Positions 14,137 through 25,975 of a stretch of DNA of 64,000 bases are shown piece by piece. Source of the stretch: Clarireedia homoeocarpa (Eukaryota; Ascomycota; Leotiomycetes; Helotiales; Rutstroemiaceae); NCBI GenBank assembly GCA_001465935.1, contig LNKV01000055.1, positions 62,001 to 126,000 on the forward strand, given 5' to 3'. The notes beneath the pieces are model-generated. The model was not told where the DNA came from, made no database searches, and was given only the letters and a program-made list of their open reading frames with translations. Each line of letters opens with the position of its first letter. The first letter of the stretch is position 1. The position numbers and the translations under genes were made by a program.

Positions 14137-14190
14137 CCAGCCGGTCAGCCAGCCGGTCAGCCAGCCGGTCAGCCAGCCGGTCAGCCAGCC
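14137..14190. repeat. 12-bp tandem repeat (CCAGCCGGTCAG), about 4.5 copies
   Basis: Near-perfect direct repeats in non-coding DNA upstream of the C2H2 factor. Because 12 is a multiple of three, they give a spurious SQPV peptide repeat in one frame. Confidence 0.9.
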
Positions 14191-15275
14191 TTATGCTCGT
14201 GTCAAAGCGAATAATCCCGTTGACTGTACAAAGTACTTCGTATCCTTCCGGCTGATGCAGGTCCATCAGGATTCATCTCTGGTACCGAGATACCCCGTGC
14301 TATACCGGAGTTTTGAGTCGTCCATGGTAAGTGTGGAAGCGTACGACTTATGGTGCATGCTTATCATCCAACCAGCATGATTCAAGTAAGATAGGAGCGC
14401 CAATCCTCTACACGCCATTCACGCGCCCGCCCGCCCGGTGATTCAACTTACCTAGCATCTGCAAAATGCAAGGCACGAGATATATCACAGAAACCTTCGA
14501 AAATAAGTGGCAGACAGATCATGTAACGTCCGCTATTTTTTGGGGATTCTCAATCATGGCAAAGTGGGGGAAATCGTCTGCTTCCTCCAAGGTTCACGGT
14601 ACTTCGTCGATAGGGCTTGAATATCAAGTCATCTGAAAGATTTCGAACCGTGGGTAACACGACAGCCATAGATCTTCATATATTGATCTTGGCAACTATT
14701 CCCGGCCATCTTCCACTCCCAGGCTTTTCGTATTCCAATTTTGTTCCTGGTACCTGGATTTTGGCCTTTGTAGAAGTCTATGCTTCATTACACTTCTTCT
14801 GCTGCACCTTCGTGTCCAATACTATGTTAGTAACATTCGATGTTGCACCAGACGAACGTGGTTTCACATGATTGGCGTCACGGGACCTGGCAGCTGTTCT
14901 TGCCAACTAACAATGCACGCAGAAGCTGGTACCGTTAAAGAATATAGCCAAGCTTCGAAAGCTTCTAGCCTCCTGCAAAGTTCCTCATACATCTATGCGT
15001 TGTCACTCGATCTAAACTATACGGTCACGGGAATCGCAACTTTTCCTTGGATCTCGGAATGGTAGTCGCATGCAAGGGTTTGATCTAGGACGAACTATGA
15101 CGATGGACACACGCACAACAGATCCTTTTGCGCTGTATACTGTACGAAGTATAGCACACTCGAAATCCCCCACCGCCAATTCCGGATGTCGCGTTCGTAC
15201 AATTACGAAAGTACAGTACGCTTCTACCAGCTAGACGAGCTGTCTAGTTTCAGCTGGCCTCTTGGGTAGTAGTCA

Positions 15276-15326
15276 GCACCTACTACTGTACAGTACATGT
15301 ACAGTAGTCTTACTACAGGTAGGTGC
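15276..15326. repeat. nested inverted repeat (possible cruciform)
   Basis: The inner arms ACTACTGTAC (15282-15291) and GTACAGTAGT (15299-15308) are exact reverse complements with a 7-base loop. The outer arms GCACCTAC (15276-15283) and GTAGGTGC (15319-15326) also pair. Seen directly; the function is unknown. Confidence 0.8.
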
Positions 15327-16133
15327 CTTGGTGGATCTCGATACGTGGTTCCTGGACTACCTCATGTCAGGTACATCCGTCTTGCAGTTTTTCCAGAATC
15401 GAAGAAACACGGTGCTTTTTTCTTCTCCGAAATAACCGGGACCGCTACTGAATGTGCAGAGAACACATTTTGCTAAAGTTAGTACGAGAAGAAGGAAAGC
15501 AGAAGTTATGTTCTGCCTTGATTAGGCTACTTGAATTTTTTGGTAAAGTCTGGCTACCACTTACCCATCTTATACCATACGAATTTGGGGTAGAGAAGAC
15601 GCAGAAATAGGTCCGGTAATTGTTTCTATTCATATGGCTGTGGCTCGTTCATGTGTTATGATATACGAACGGTCACTAGATGAAATTGATAGAAAAAATG
15701 ATGGAGATACGCTTTTAAATGTTAGCTGTTCCTTCCCGAGCATCATCAAATACTGTAGTCGCAGCTCCATCCAAGCCATTCTCTACCTCCATCCTCTTCC
15801 AACATGGACAAAAGCACATCTCTTACGCTGTTCCTTCATGATAAAATTTAATCCAAGTTTATTAACTTCTATTAACAAAAAATCGTCTACACCGCAGAGC
15901 GTCGCGTCCTCTCAACCCCCCCCCCTTTTCCACGATCATGTGAGATATGATATGTGTTGAGCGGATGAAAATATCAACTTGACCTGCTTATTCCTTTGCC
16001 TTCCTCTTCGAGGCTCAGCTACAGCTCATAGAACTGTTTAACAGACCGCTTTGCAGTCGACTGGCTGTATACCGCGCTTCCAAGCGATTTCGTCCTGCTC
16101 CTGCTCCTGTGCTAGACCAAGTTCAACATGTCT

Positions 16134-16166
<33 letters not shown>

Positions 16167-17777
16167 GGAATAGCTGACTGCCTGCCCTTACGCACACACT
16201 TATTTCATAGCCAGCTTTCCGAATTCTCCTTCATCTCAAGCTCCCTGTTTTCTTTTCGTATACGAAAAATCTATCTTTTTTTTTTTTTTTTTTCACGTCC
16301 ACGGTCTAAGCCCTTCAAAAACCCGTACACTCACTCTCTTTTCTCATCTACATTTCTCTCTCTCTCTCTCGCACCCAGCACTCACCAGATTGTGATCCTC
16401 GTCAGCGGAACACTCACTCAACTATGGCGGCATGATCCCGTATTCGACAGCGTCGGTAGCCGACGCCCAGGGAGGAGGGAGGCACGATGCCGGAATAAGC
16501 GGGGAGGTGATCCTTGCCGAGGGGTCTTTCTCTTTCGATGGAGATAGTTCGCCAGAACGGGACGGGACAGGGAGTAGGTTGCGAAGCTTCGGGTTTATAT
16601 CTTGGGGGGTTCGGTCCCATCCTCCTACTGGATCACGAGGATATGCATCGCTTTTGGAGATCTACTCACTTGATGTACGGGGTTTCACCACCGGCCCCAG
16701 CAGCAGTGTTGGGCGCTCAAAAAATCAGCCGGGATAGATATTCGCCTGATATAATGGCTGCGGAGCACGCAGATATGGTCTATGTTATGTTTTGGAGAAG
16801 AGAGCAGCGTTCTCTGATGACTCAGTGAATCTTGGCATACGGCAGGAAGTATGGAAAGAAGCGATAATTTGGATATGGATATGCGTTCATGAGGGAGGAT
16901 GAGAGATATCTGAAAGGTGGGCGACAAGCAGTGAGCGAGTCGAGTGACTCAGCGGAGGGATTCTCCAGGGGGGTTCAATGGGTCCAGTACTGAGGCTTTG
17001 AAAGCATGGTGGTGGTCATCTTTTGCAATTGTCTAAATACGAGGGTGGTATGTACTGTATGCAAGGACAACTCGTCGGGATATTGCACAGAGCGAGTAGC
17101 AGTTAAATGGTAGCAGCTAGGATGTGCGTTGGGAAATATCAGCGAAGGATTTGGTGAGTCATAGACGAGAAAGAACGTTGTCTTACAGCAGTCAGATTGG
17201 GCAAGAAGGAAGCAGATCATGGCATCCCCGAGCGAGGGCAAAACATGGTTGTTTAATGGAAAAGAAAAGGCGGCTGAAAAGCGGTACGTTGGAGATTCAG
17301 AGTGTTGGAAATCGACTGTGCAGATTGATGACCATGCCTGGAACCTTGAGAGATCGTAAAAATTGCTGGTATTTTATAAACCAAACCTGAATGGGACGTC
17401 ATATGGCATAAGCATTGCCGTTAAGGAAGTGGAAGCCTAGGGTGGAGCCTCGAGCTTTCCCAGAAAGCACTCCGTGAAGGCATGATAGGATGTAGCTGAG
17501 AAGTAGGAATTGGACGTATAACTTTATGAAAGCAATTTTTCAAGGGAGAGAAGCCAGACATAGGTGGAAGGGTTAGGGATAAGCCATGATACATAGATCG
17601 ATGGAGAGGAAGTCTCGATAGGCAAATTCAGATTGTTTGCAAGGCTTGACGGCTAGAAAAAAGAGTATGGTATTCACGATGAATGAGGGCAAAACCAAGC
17701 CCCAACAAAGAGGAGCGGGCATCTACTAGACTTTGCGGAGTGAAGTGAGCATCAACAGATGGGCAATATATAAAAGA

Positions 17778-18548
17778 CTAGGTCCGAAGGAAGTAATGAG
17801 GTCGCCGGTCCAAGCCGTTAGCGAATCTGGCAACAATCTCTGGTGCTTTCCAGTCTTTGTTTTTCAGCATCACTTCCCTTAACTTATCGCGTATTGCATT
17901 GATTTGCAACTGAGGATCCCATTCTCCAATCAGCCAAGTCCACATTTCCACCTTCTTTAACGCCCTGAATTCTCTTAAATCGTCGAAACAGAAACCCGCT
18001 CGATCAAACAGATCCTCAGTGACATCAATACTCAGATACCTCACCTTCTCGGCGTCATCCGCTCCATTGAAACCCCCTCCAAGAAACAGATCAAGATTGT
18101 AGTCTCTTGGACCCGTCATATGCCCCCAGTCCTCAGATTCTCCGGGCAGTGGTTGGCCGAACCGTAAACAATCTCGTTCGAAATCAAAATAGACCTTTGC
18201 TTCGTGAATCACAGATCCAAAAGCCAGTTGATAGTGCGAGAGTCCAATCTCACGAGACTCTCGACATATATGCAGGAGCACAGGTACTGGTTCATTACTC
18301 ATCCAGGAGCCCGCTGGAGGGAAATTAGATCTCCCACGAAGGGTGGAGCCGCCAATCTCAACACGTCGTAGTTCGTAGCGAATGCATACTGTTCGAGGAT
18401 CAGGGACGACACGTTGCCAGATCTGAAGACGCAGTTCGGTGGGAAGAGAGGAAAAGCGCGTGAATGTGCGTGGTTTCGGTTGAGAGATGGCCTCCGAGGA
18501 CATTTCTGACAGAGGACGTAGTATGGATGATGATTCAAGGTTGTCCAA
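17778..18548 (-). CDS. 2EXR/F-box-like domain protein
   Basis: Single-exon protein of 256 residues. Residues about 29-60 carry the pattern FSSLPTELRLQIWQRVVPDP, characteristic of the fungal 2EXR family: an F-box-like start, xLPxELRxxIW, followed by conserved Arg/Val positions. Later parts fit the same family, including LLHICRESREIGLSHYQLAF and KVYFDFERDCLRF. 2EXR proteins are greatly expanded in filamentous ascomycetes and their biochemical role is unknown; links to protein turnover or self/non-self reactions are only suggested. There is no signal peptide or membrane segment. It is transcribed away from the neighbouring histidine kinase, so the roughly 570-bp gap is a divergent promoter. The family call is good and the function unknown. 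Confidence 0.85.
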   Translation of the reverse strand: MDNLESSSILRPLSEMSSEAISQPKPRTFTRFSSLPTELRLQIWQRVVPDPRTVCIRYELRRVEIGGSTLRGRSNFPPAGSWMSNEPVPVLLHICRESREIGLSHYQLAFGSVIHEAKVYFDFERDCLRFGQPLPGESEDWGHMTGPRDYNLDLFLGGGFNGADDAEKVRYLSIDVTEDLFDRAGFCFDDLREFRALKKVEMWTWLIGEWDPQLQINAIRDKLREVMLKNKDWKAPEIVARFANGLDRRPHYFLRT

Positions 18549-19118
18549 ATTGTCTTCTTCCTGTAGGTATGCACAAGCGACTCTAAAACGCGAGTCTTAT
18601 ACTTCGACTAGAAGTTTGACGGAAAAATCCAAGATCTTTTGTCTTGAGCTGTATGTTGCCTTGAGCTGTATGTTGCCTTGAGCTGGACGCGTGGAATGCG
18701 ATGTCGACCTCGAAGTAAAGTGCTTACATAACGTAAGCGGAGATAGTCGAAAATAGAAAAAGTACCCCGCTTAATACCTCAGGCGTGTAGCATCCCACTT
18801 AGGCAAGATTTTGGAATATCGATCTAAAGGCGGGTATGGCAATCTGGAATCCAAATTCCTGATCTAGACTTCACTTACTCGTATTGTTGTCTTATATTTC
18901 TTTTTATTTCTTTGCCACTCCCAAGGCGACTTCGCAAGACGTCTTACGAGTCCCCTTGTTTTGGACTACGTCGTGTAGGATTTACAATATCATCATGTTT
19001 GTCGCATAATAGAACTAACCGTCATCAATGTTTTCATTCTCTGCATCTTGCTTACTTGCACCCGGGCCGTACCCTAACCCACTACCCTAACCCACTACCC
19101 TAACCCACTACCCTCTCG
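18549..19118. promoter_or_regulatory. divergent promoter between 2EXR protein and histidine kinase
   Basis: Non-coding interval between divergent starts. It has a short direct repeat of CTTGAGCTGTATGTTGC near 18643-18679 and ends in telomere-like repeats. No clear TATA box was identified. Confidence 0.55.
19070..19113. repeat. telomere-like 13-bp repeat (ACCCTAACCCACT), about 3.4 copies
   Basis: Three full units plus a partial one, each containing the fungal/vertebrate telomere core CCCTAA, end about 6 bases before the kinase start codon. Seen directly. It may be a binding site for a telomere-repeat factor or a fossil of repair. Confidence 0.9.
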
Positions 19119-22100
19119 ATGTCCTCAAAGGTTCATAGCAGGCCGTCAGGAACTGCCTCTGAACTTCAACGAGTACGAGAAGTTTATAGGTCAGTTTACT
19201 TGTAGCTCTTTTCGTGGCAATAAATAGCTTCGCGGATGGCTTACGTATCCTGCCAATACTTCACTAATATCATCTCGTCTCTCCTTTAGATATCTACCCG
19301 AATTCGCGGCCTCTTATGTCCTACAACAAGAGAACAATGGCGGGCCCCAGGAAGCAGCCAGCACGATACCTAGAAAGGCGTATTCTTCATCGGATAGGGC
19401 TTTGAATGCTTTCGCACAATTAGGGGCTTTGAGGTTGAGGGCCAAAAGGACTATGATTTCGTTGATTGACAACAAATACCAATATATCTTGGCCGAGTCA
19501 ACTCAAACTTTGTCTTCCCAATCCGATGATGTTTATGAAGAAGGAGATTCGCTATGGATGGGTGTGAGGACTATACCGCGAGAAGAATCATTGTGCGCAG
19601 TGAAGATATGGCGACCTACATCCAGGCACGAATTGAACGACAGTGACGAGATCCCAAGACCAGAACCAATTGTTGTTAATGATATGGCCGAGGATGTGAT
19701 CCTCAAAGAGAATTTAAAGGTTCCTAACGGCCCGAATGCGCGCTTCCATGCGACTGTCCCCATTCGAACTCGTCGTGGATTTGATATTGGGGCATACTGT
19801 GTGCTAGATGAGCAGCCTCGAGATGGATTAAAGCCAGGTGAGATAGAGTTTCTGAAAGATATGGCAGACACTGTGATGGAACATTTCGAATATATGTCAG
19901 TACGGAAAGATCACCAGCGCGGAGAAAGGATGGTGAAGGGACTGGGTCTCTTCGTCGAAGGTCAATCCACTCTTAGCGCCTGGTGGCTGCGAACCCGTAC
20001 CGATCGCGAGATATCGATACGAACTTCGCGTCGCACGTACAGCACACGGAGCGCTGGCGGACCAGATGAGCCCCGCTTAGAGCACCACTCGAGTATGACT
20101 TCTACTGAGGGCGGCCTAACTGAGGGAGATTCGGCAGAGGATGGTTCAATGGTTGAGGGAGGACTTGGAAGTCGACCTTCTGAATCGCCAGGTAATATGG
20201 ATACTCCGTCGCACAACGTATCCGACGAAAGTCCTCCCAACGGCCCGCCTGACGCCGTATCTTTTAGCCCCGGAACGATGTCCCCACTGAACTCTTCGGT
20301 CTCGGGAACTATGACTGCCATTACAGTAGAACCTAAATCGAGCCCACGGCCAGCGCCAACGTTCGCATCAACACCAAAAAAATTTGATGCATTCACTACC
20401 CTGAATGGTCCCAAGGCACACAAAGAAGGTGACAGGAATATTTCCGACACCGCTGAAGCTCTGAAAATGATGCTTTCCCGAGCTAGCAATCTTATACGAG
20501 AGGCGGCCGATGTGGATGGCGTGGCCTTCTTTCACACACAGCCTAGCGGATTCGGATCTCGAGGTCATCAATCGGCAATGGCCGAGGCAAGTTCTACAAG
20601 CAAGGCAGTAATGCCATCTAGTAGCGAAGATGATATCAAATCTTCTCACTCGACTTCCGATAGTACATCCGGCAGTACATCCAGCAAAGGCCAGCATGGC
20701 ACGCACACAAGCAGAAGAGAGCGAGTGTGCGAGGTGCTGGCATACTCAACTTCTTCCGAATCTAGTCTAAGAGGTAGTCATACTTTACCAGACCATCTAT
20801 CGGTCCGACAAGATTTTGTTCATAAGCTTCTGAAACGCCATCCTCATGGCAATATATATGCATTTGATGAAGATGGGTCAATTTCATCAAGTGAGGATGA
20901 ACTCAACGAAGCTATAGTTGACGGTGAAGTATCTGTGGTAGCTAATGGACCGAAACCCTCCCGAAGGACTTCCTCTAGGGTTCTCGAAGGTCAAACAATT
21001 TTCAAGATCTTTCCTGGTGCTCGATTCGTAATGGTTTTGCCCTTATGGGATTCACGGCATGAGCAATGGTTTTCGAGTGTTATGTTGTGGACTACGAATC
21101 CTACAAGGGTGCTCACCCTAGAAGATGATCTTACTTATGTTGCTGCCTTCGGAAATAGCATTATGGCGGAGGCATCACGCCTTGACATAATTGCTGCCGA
21201 TAACACCAAGTCTACACTTATTGGGTCGATAAGCCATGAGCTCCGTTCCCCTTTGCATGGGATTCTTGGCAGCATTGAAATCCTCCAAGATACAGCGATG
21301 TCCAGATACCAGAGCAGCCTGGTAAGCACTATTAGACACTGCTCTTCTACATTACTCGACACATTAAGCAATGTGCTCGACTATGCAAAAATCAATAACT
21401 TTACCGCCGCACAGAAAGCCGAGCAGAAGCTCATTCGTGCCTCACATCGAATGAGAAAGCCTGTTCCTGCCGAGAACTTCCGTGTTTATGGAACTATTAG
21501 TTTGACAACAGACGTCAATCTGGCTTCAATTACTGAAGATGTCATTGGCGGAGTGTATGCTGGGTACGAGTATGTCGAAAAAGAAACGGCTGCTACGCCT
21601 GTATCCGAGCTTGAGTATCCTACATCTCCTACTATGTCCTCAAATCCTCATGCCTCGGCCACATCGGTGACTGTTCTACTTGATGTCGATTACAAGTCCA
21701 ATTGGAATTTTTCGACCCAACCAGGTGGATGGAAACGTATCTTGATGAACATCTTCGGAAACGCGTTGAAGTATACATCGTCTGGGTTGGTGAAAGTCAC
21801 ATTGGCATCACAAAAAAGTAGCAACAACCAATCTTTTGTGACGTTGACTATCTTAGACACCGGAAAAGGGATCGCACCCGAATTTCTGGAACGCCAACTG
21901 TATACACCGTTCGCCCAAGAAGATAGTCTCACCCCTGGGGCTGGCTTGGGGTTGAGTATCGTACGCCAAATCATAATTGGTCTTGATGGGAAGATCAATA
22001 TTTCTAGTGTTAAGGGCATGGGAACCATAGTCAAGGTTGCTTTGAAGCTTGATAAGTCTCATGCGCCAGCCATCGAAGAAGGCCTTCCAAAGCTGCAAGG

Positions 22101-23167
22101 TGCTATTCACCAGGCGAAGGCATATACAAATGGATTGAGGTTAGTTTGGCTCGGCGGTGACGTCCAAGCTCCTTCGATGGATGAAGAGTATCTGGAAACA
22201 CCAGGAAACCTCAAGTTTTTAGGTTCTACTATCTGCAAGATGGCGCGTAATTGGTTCGGAATGACTACAAGCCAATTGCCAGGTCTTGATAATGAAGATG
22301 GTGATGTGTTTCTCACCACAGCCGAGACCTTTGAAAAGTTAGCCGATGAGTGGAAAAGTTTCAATCTAGCACGGAAAGATTTAGGCAAAAGACATATTAT
22401 CGTTATTACTAGTACTTCACAAACTGGAAGTAGAACACTACCTCAAATTCTACACAATATTCATTTCCTTGGTAACCCGTGAGTCGTCCATCCCTATCTA
22501 ACTCGACTCAAAACCATTTCTCATTAATCCCCTTAAATAACGGAATTGGTGCTGACTTGTTTCTAGTATCGGACCTAAAAAGCTAGCGGAGTGCTTTCTC
22601 GAGATATTCGAGCAATCTGGTAAACCAATTGTGATTCGTACGCGCTCCAGCACGAAGCTCCACGACCAAGAGAATACTCGACCATCTAGAAACACGAGCA
22701 GGCCATCGCCAAGCTCAATACCACTACCCGAATCGGTCCCACCAAGTCTCACTGAGCCCACTGCTACAACAAATCCGGCGATTCTCCTGGTAGAAGACAA
22801 TTCAATTAATATGAAAATCCTTGTCACTTGCATGCGAAAACTGCAAGTCACTTACTACACAGCCGAAAACGGCCAGCAAGCACTCGAGCGCTACAAATCA
22901 GAAAGCAGGAAACCGGATATCGTCTTCATGGATCTTAGTATGCCGATTATGGATGGGTTTCAGGCATCTCAGCATATTCGCGCGTATGAACGTGAAGAGT
23001 CGTTGCCGGCGACGATTATCATTGCGGTGACGGGCTTGGCGAGTGATGAGTCCCAGCGCGAGGCGTATAATTCGGGGATTAATCTCTTCTTGTCGAAACC
23101 GGTGCCGTTGAAGGACATGAAGAGTATTGTAGAGAAATGGAAGGAGGGGAGGGGAGCGCGGGACTGA
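19119..23167 (+). CDS. hybrid histidine kinase (GAF-HisKA-HATPase-receiver)
   Basis: Predicted soluble sensor kinase of 1286 residues that would pass phosphate from ATP via His to its own receiver Asp, then to a phosphotransfer protein. Exons 19119-19189, 19290-22478 and 22567-23167 join in phase. An N-terminal GAF-like region spans about residues 55-200. A long Ser/Pro-rich linker follows (about 215-480). The H-box SHELRSPLHG places the phospho-accepting His near residue 673. ATPase boxes are visible: N (NIFGNALKYTSSG), G1 (DTGKGIAP) and G2 (GAGLGLSIV). The receiver starts at AILLVEDNSINMKI, with the acceptor Asp near 1209 (FMDLSMPIMDG) and the conserved Lys in LSKPVP. No membrane segments are seen, so sensing is probably cytosolic. 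Fungal group assignment is not possible by eye. The start at 19119 gives an in-phase 24-residue first exon; starting later would cut the domain's N-terminal flank. Confidence 0.93.
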
Positions 23168-23597
23168 GTAAATGAAGGTTTAGCGTGTCAAGCCTTTTCT
23201 TTGGTGGTGCAACAGCACTCTATATGAGTATATAAGGATATGCTGATGCATTGGATGCAGATGTAATACATGACTGGCGGCATTGTTTTTCATTGAGCTT
23301 GCGAGCGAGCAAGCAATTAGGATTTTTTGTTTAGTTTGTCGTATATACCATATATACCTGATTACAACACTAGCCAAGAACATGATATTAGCATATAGGT
23401 CCTTTGTACTTGGATGTAGAACGAGATGAAATCTGCGATTAGAGTAGAGGTATTCATCTACTGTACAGTAGCGAGGACACGAAGCGTTTGCTAGCATGAT
23501 TCTCTTATCTGTTTAATTCCTCCTTCTCCGAGTACTTGATTAGGATTACCATTACCTCCCCCCAACTCCATCAGCGTCTCCCTCTTCCGTCCACCAT
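23168..23597. other. 3' intergenic interval between convergent genes
   Basis: Short gap between the convergent kinase and GH3 genes. I see no coding sequence; it presumably holds both 3' ends. Confidence 0.6.
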
Positions 23598-25975
23598 TCA
23601 CAAAGTCAACGTCCCACCCAACGGCAAATTCCTACTACTCGACCCAACCGCAACCTCATAGCTCCCCTCACTCAACAACCATTCTTGCGCCTCCACATCC
23701 CACGTACTCAGATCCCTCCTCGTCAACGGGAAACTAACCACGGCACTGCCATTCCTCCCCACCACAACCTTTTCAAATCCCCGCAACTGCTTGTATCCCC
23801 CCACCGTCACATACAACTGCGCAACTTCCGCTCCATCCACGCCCCCCACATTCGCTACATTCGCCGTCACAACCGCTACGTTATGCCAAAGGTCCGCCCG
23901 TCTGCCCGGTATGATTTCGCCGCTGGGATACGGCGGCAACGTCTCATTCGACACTTTGCTTATCCGCAACCCCGAGAACTGGAACTGGGTGTAGGACAGT
24001 CCAAACCCAAACTCGTATCTCGGGGTGACATTCCGCGCCTCAAACGCACGATATCCAATCTCGACACCCTCGGAGAAATTGCTCTGCGGGAACCGCGCGA
24101 ACGCCCCCTCGGGCACCGAATGCGTGTACAGGTGTCCGTAGTCCGTTTCGTTCCTCGCAACGGTATACGGTACTTTTCCGCTGAAGTTCTCATCCCCATA
24201 AAGCAGTTTTACTAGCGCGCGGCCGGAGTCCTGGCCGGGAAGATGCGCATACACGATTGCGGTGATGTTGGGGTGGTCGACAAAGGTATCGACGAGACGA
24301 ATGCCGGCATTGTGGATGATGACGATGGTGTTGGCGCAGCGGGAGGCGACGGAGAGGATGAGGTTGTCGGAGTAAGCGTCGTAGGTGCCGGGGCGGTCGA
24401 GGGTTTCGGTTGCGAAGGCGTTGATGAAGACGAGGCAGGCGTCGCTGGTGGGGTCGACTGGTGGGGCGGGGGAGGTGAAGTCCCAGAAGAGACTGGTGGA
24501 GTCGTCGTAAGCGCGTTGGGAAAGCGCTTCGAAGGGGGAAGAGATGTAGGGGGGCGAGGAGGAGCCGCTGCCGCCGCCGCTGGGGGTTGGTTCTCATGTT
24601 AGCTTTTTCTGCTTTTCTATTTCCAATCTGGGTGGTTCGATGGAAGAACTTACGATATCAAAGTCCCGCCAGTCGCAATCTGCGTCAAACCGCTATTATC
24701 TACTACTGCCGGCGTGCCCAGCAACCCTGCAAACAAAGTCGGCATCCAAGCCGTAAAATTCAGTCCACCAAGACCCAACCAGTACCCCAAAATCGGATAC
24801 GCGCCTTCAATACTTGCTGGATTTGTAAAGTAACTCGCCATATCATTCAAAGTTCCATTCGGCACATTATATGTCGCCTGCGCTGGGGCATCATACCCAA
24901 AAATCGACAACAGCGACGGCTCCTTCAACGGGAGCGCATTGTTTGCGTTTTTCACGAGCACATGTCCCTCGATTGCGCCTTGCAGGATATTGGCTTTGGA
25001 GCCGGGAGCTTTGCCGTTTACGGGTGTGTGGGGGAGATCCGGGTTGTTGGGGATTCCGACGCCAAGCGTGGTGGTGAACTTGGTGTCTTGGCCCATCTGA
25101 TACCAGGTGGCGATGATGCGCATGGCCATGTCGTCGAGACGGGAAAGAGGCACGCTGACGTTGGTAACGGCGGCGTAGAGGGATGAGCCGATGCAGGTTC
25201 CGGAGGGCATTTCCATGTCGAGACCAGAGAGAGCGGAGGCAACGCCAGAGTGAACTGCGCCCGCGTCGGAGCAGACTGGTTGGGGTGTTAGCCGATTGTT
25301 GGTTTTGACTTGGGACAGTGTGATAGTGACGGGTTTTAAAAAGGGGAATATAGACTTACCGAAACCCTAGAATCCAAGTTCGCCTTTCAGGACACCATTC
25401 AGAGTTTTACTGTTCTGACATGAATACGAGTTGTTAACTCTGTTATAACTGCACATGATGCCACCACTTCCTGCTCTGACAGCATCGGCGAATGGCCATA
25501 GGTATAGCTCATGCAGAGTTTTATCGTCGAGATTGGAAGAAACGGATGAGACGTTGTTGCCTGCTCCATCTGTTCCAGGGTTGCGGTAATATTCTTGCTA
25601 TAGTGGTGTTAGCTCAAACGGGAATATCCTAGTTCTTCTTTAGAGGGGTCAGTACCTCGTTGGCGATATAATGCTTTGTGTTCATGATGACTCCGAGTTC
25701 TTGTCCGGCCTTTATATATTGGGCAGCAAGTTGGCCACTTAAATATGGATCATCCGCAAAACCCTCCCAGTTTCTGCCTCCTGTCGTAACCCGTCCTAGA
25801 GGTCCAACCACGGGGCCATTGATTACATTACTACAAACAGGATCAGTTTCTTCCGATACCCATTCGAGTCCCTTCAGAGCTACAGCGAACTGGAAGGTAG
25901 AGCTAAGTGCCCAGATCAGGTACCGTCCCATCTCATCCCCTCCCCTCTCGGCATCCACATGCACATGGTTACATC
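23598..25975 (-). pseudogene. GH3 beta-glucosidase pseudogene (5'-truncated, frameshift, nonsense)
   Basis: Remnant of a secreted GH3 beta-glucosidase, a family that hydrolyses beta-glucosides such as cellobiose. The later exons look intact: the 25597-25360 exon (QEYYRNPG...CSYNRVNNSYSCQN), 25275-24654, and 24579-23598 with the second alpha/beta domain and the C-terminal fibronectin-III-like domain. The first recognisable exon (lower end 25656) contains INGPVVGPLGR, GGRNWEGFADDPYLSG and TKHYIAN. Defects: the signal peptide and first 100 or so catalytic residues are absent upstream, where sequence runs into an AT-rich repeat block; WDGT and LIWALSS lie in different frames near 25920, implying a one-base loss; and the usual GFQGF reads GF-stop-GF at 25367-25369 (CAG to TAG). 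The nucleophile motif SDW appears as SDA. The upper boundary is approximate. Translation of a working enzyme is unlikely. Confidence 0.85.
25367..25369 (-). other. in-frame TAG within the GH3 remnant
   Basis: The codon that is normally Gln in the GFQGF motif of the GH3 family reads TAG on the coding strand. CAG to TAG is a single C-to-T transition, as expected from repeat-induced point mutation (RIP) or ordinary deamination. Confidence 0.8.

Larger units (their letters stand above)
11315..17777. other. long gene-poor upstream region of the C2H2 factor
   Basis: About 6.4 kb without a convincing gene. It holds tandem repeats (12-bp CTGGCTGGTGGA units near 12101-12140, 7-bp GATGTGN units near 12167-12207, CCCCTTTAT-like units near 13122-13200, 12-bp CCAGCCGGTCAG units at 14137-14190), a TA dinucleotide run at about 16134-16161, a T tract at about 16276-16294, and a C/T-rich strip at 16200-16400 that resembles a fungal transcription start region. 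Open frames at 13904-14380 and 16432-16737 are shaped by repeats or lack domain-like composition. The gap probably contains the promoter and long leader of the C2H2 gene, and perhaps non-coding transcripts. Confidence 0.6.

Noticed and set aside
13904..14380. 158-residue open frame with SQPV repeats
   Set aside because: The repeat peptide is a by-product of a 12-bp tandem repeat; the rest lacks coding character.
16432..16737. 101-residue open frame after a TA run and C/T-rich strip
   Set aside because: The upstream region looks like a promoter, but the peptide is Gly/Ser-rich and featureless, the opposite strand is equally open, and short upstream ATGs intervene. Kept only as a comment on the region.
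24190..24602. Long open frames on both strands over the GH3 gene
   Set aside because: Shadows of a GC-rich coding exon of the GH3 remnant.
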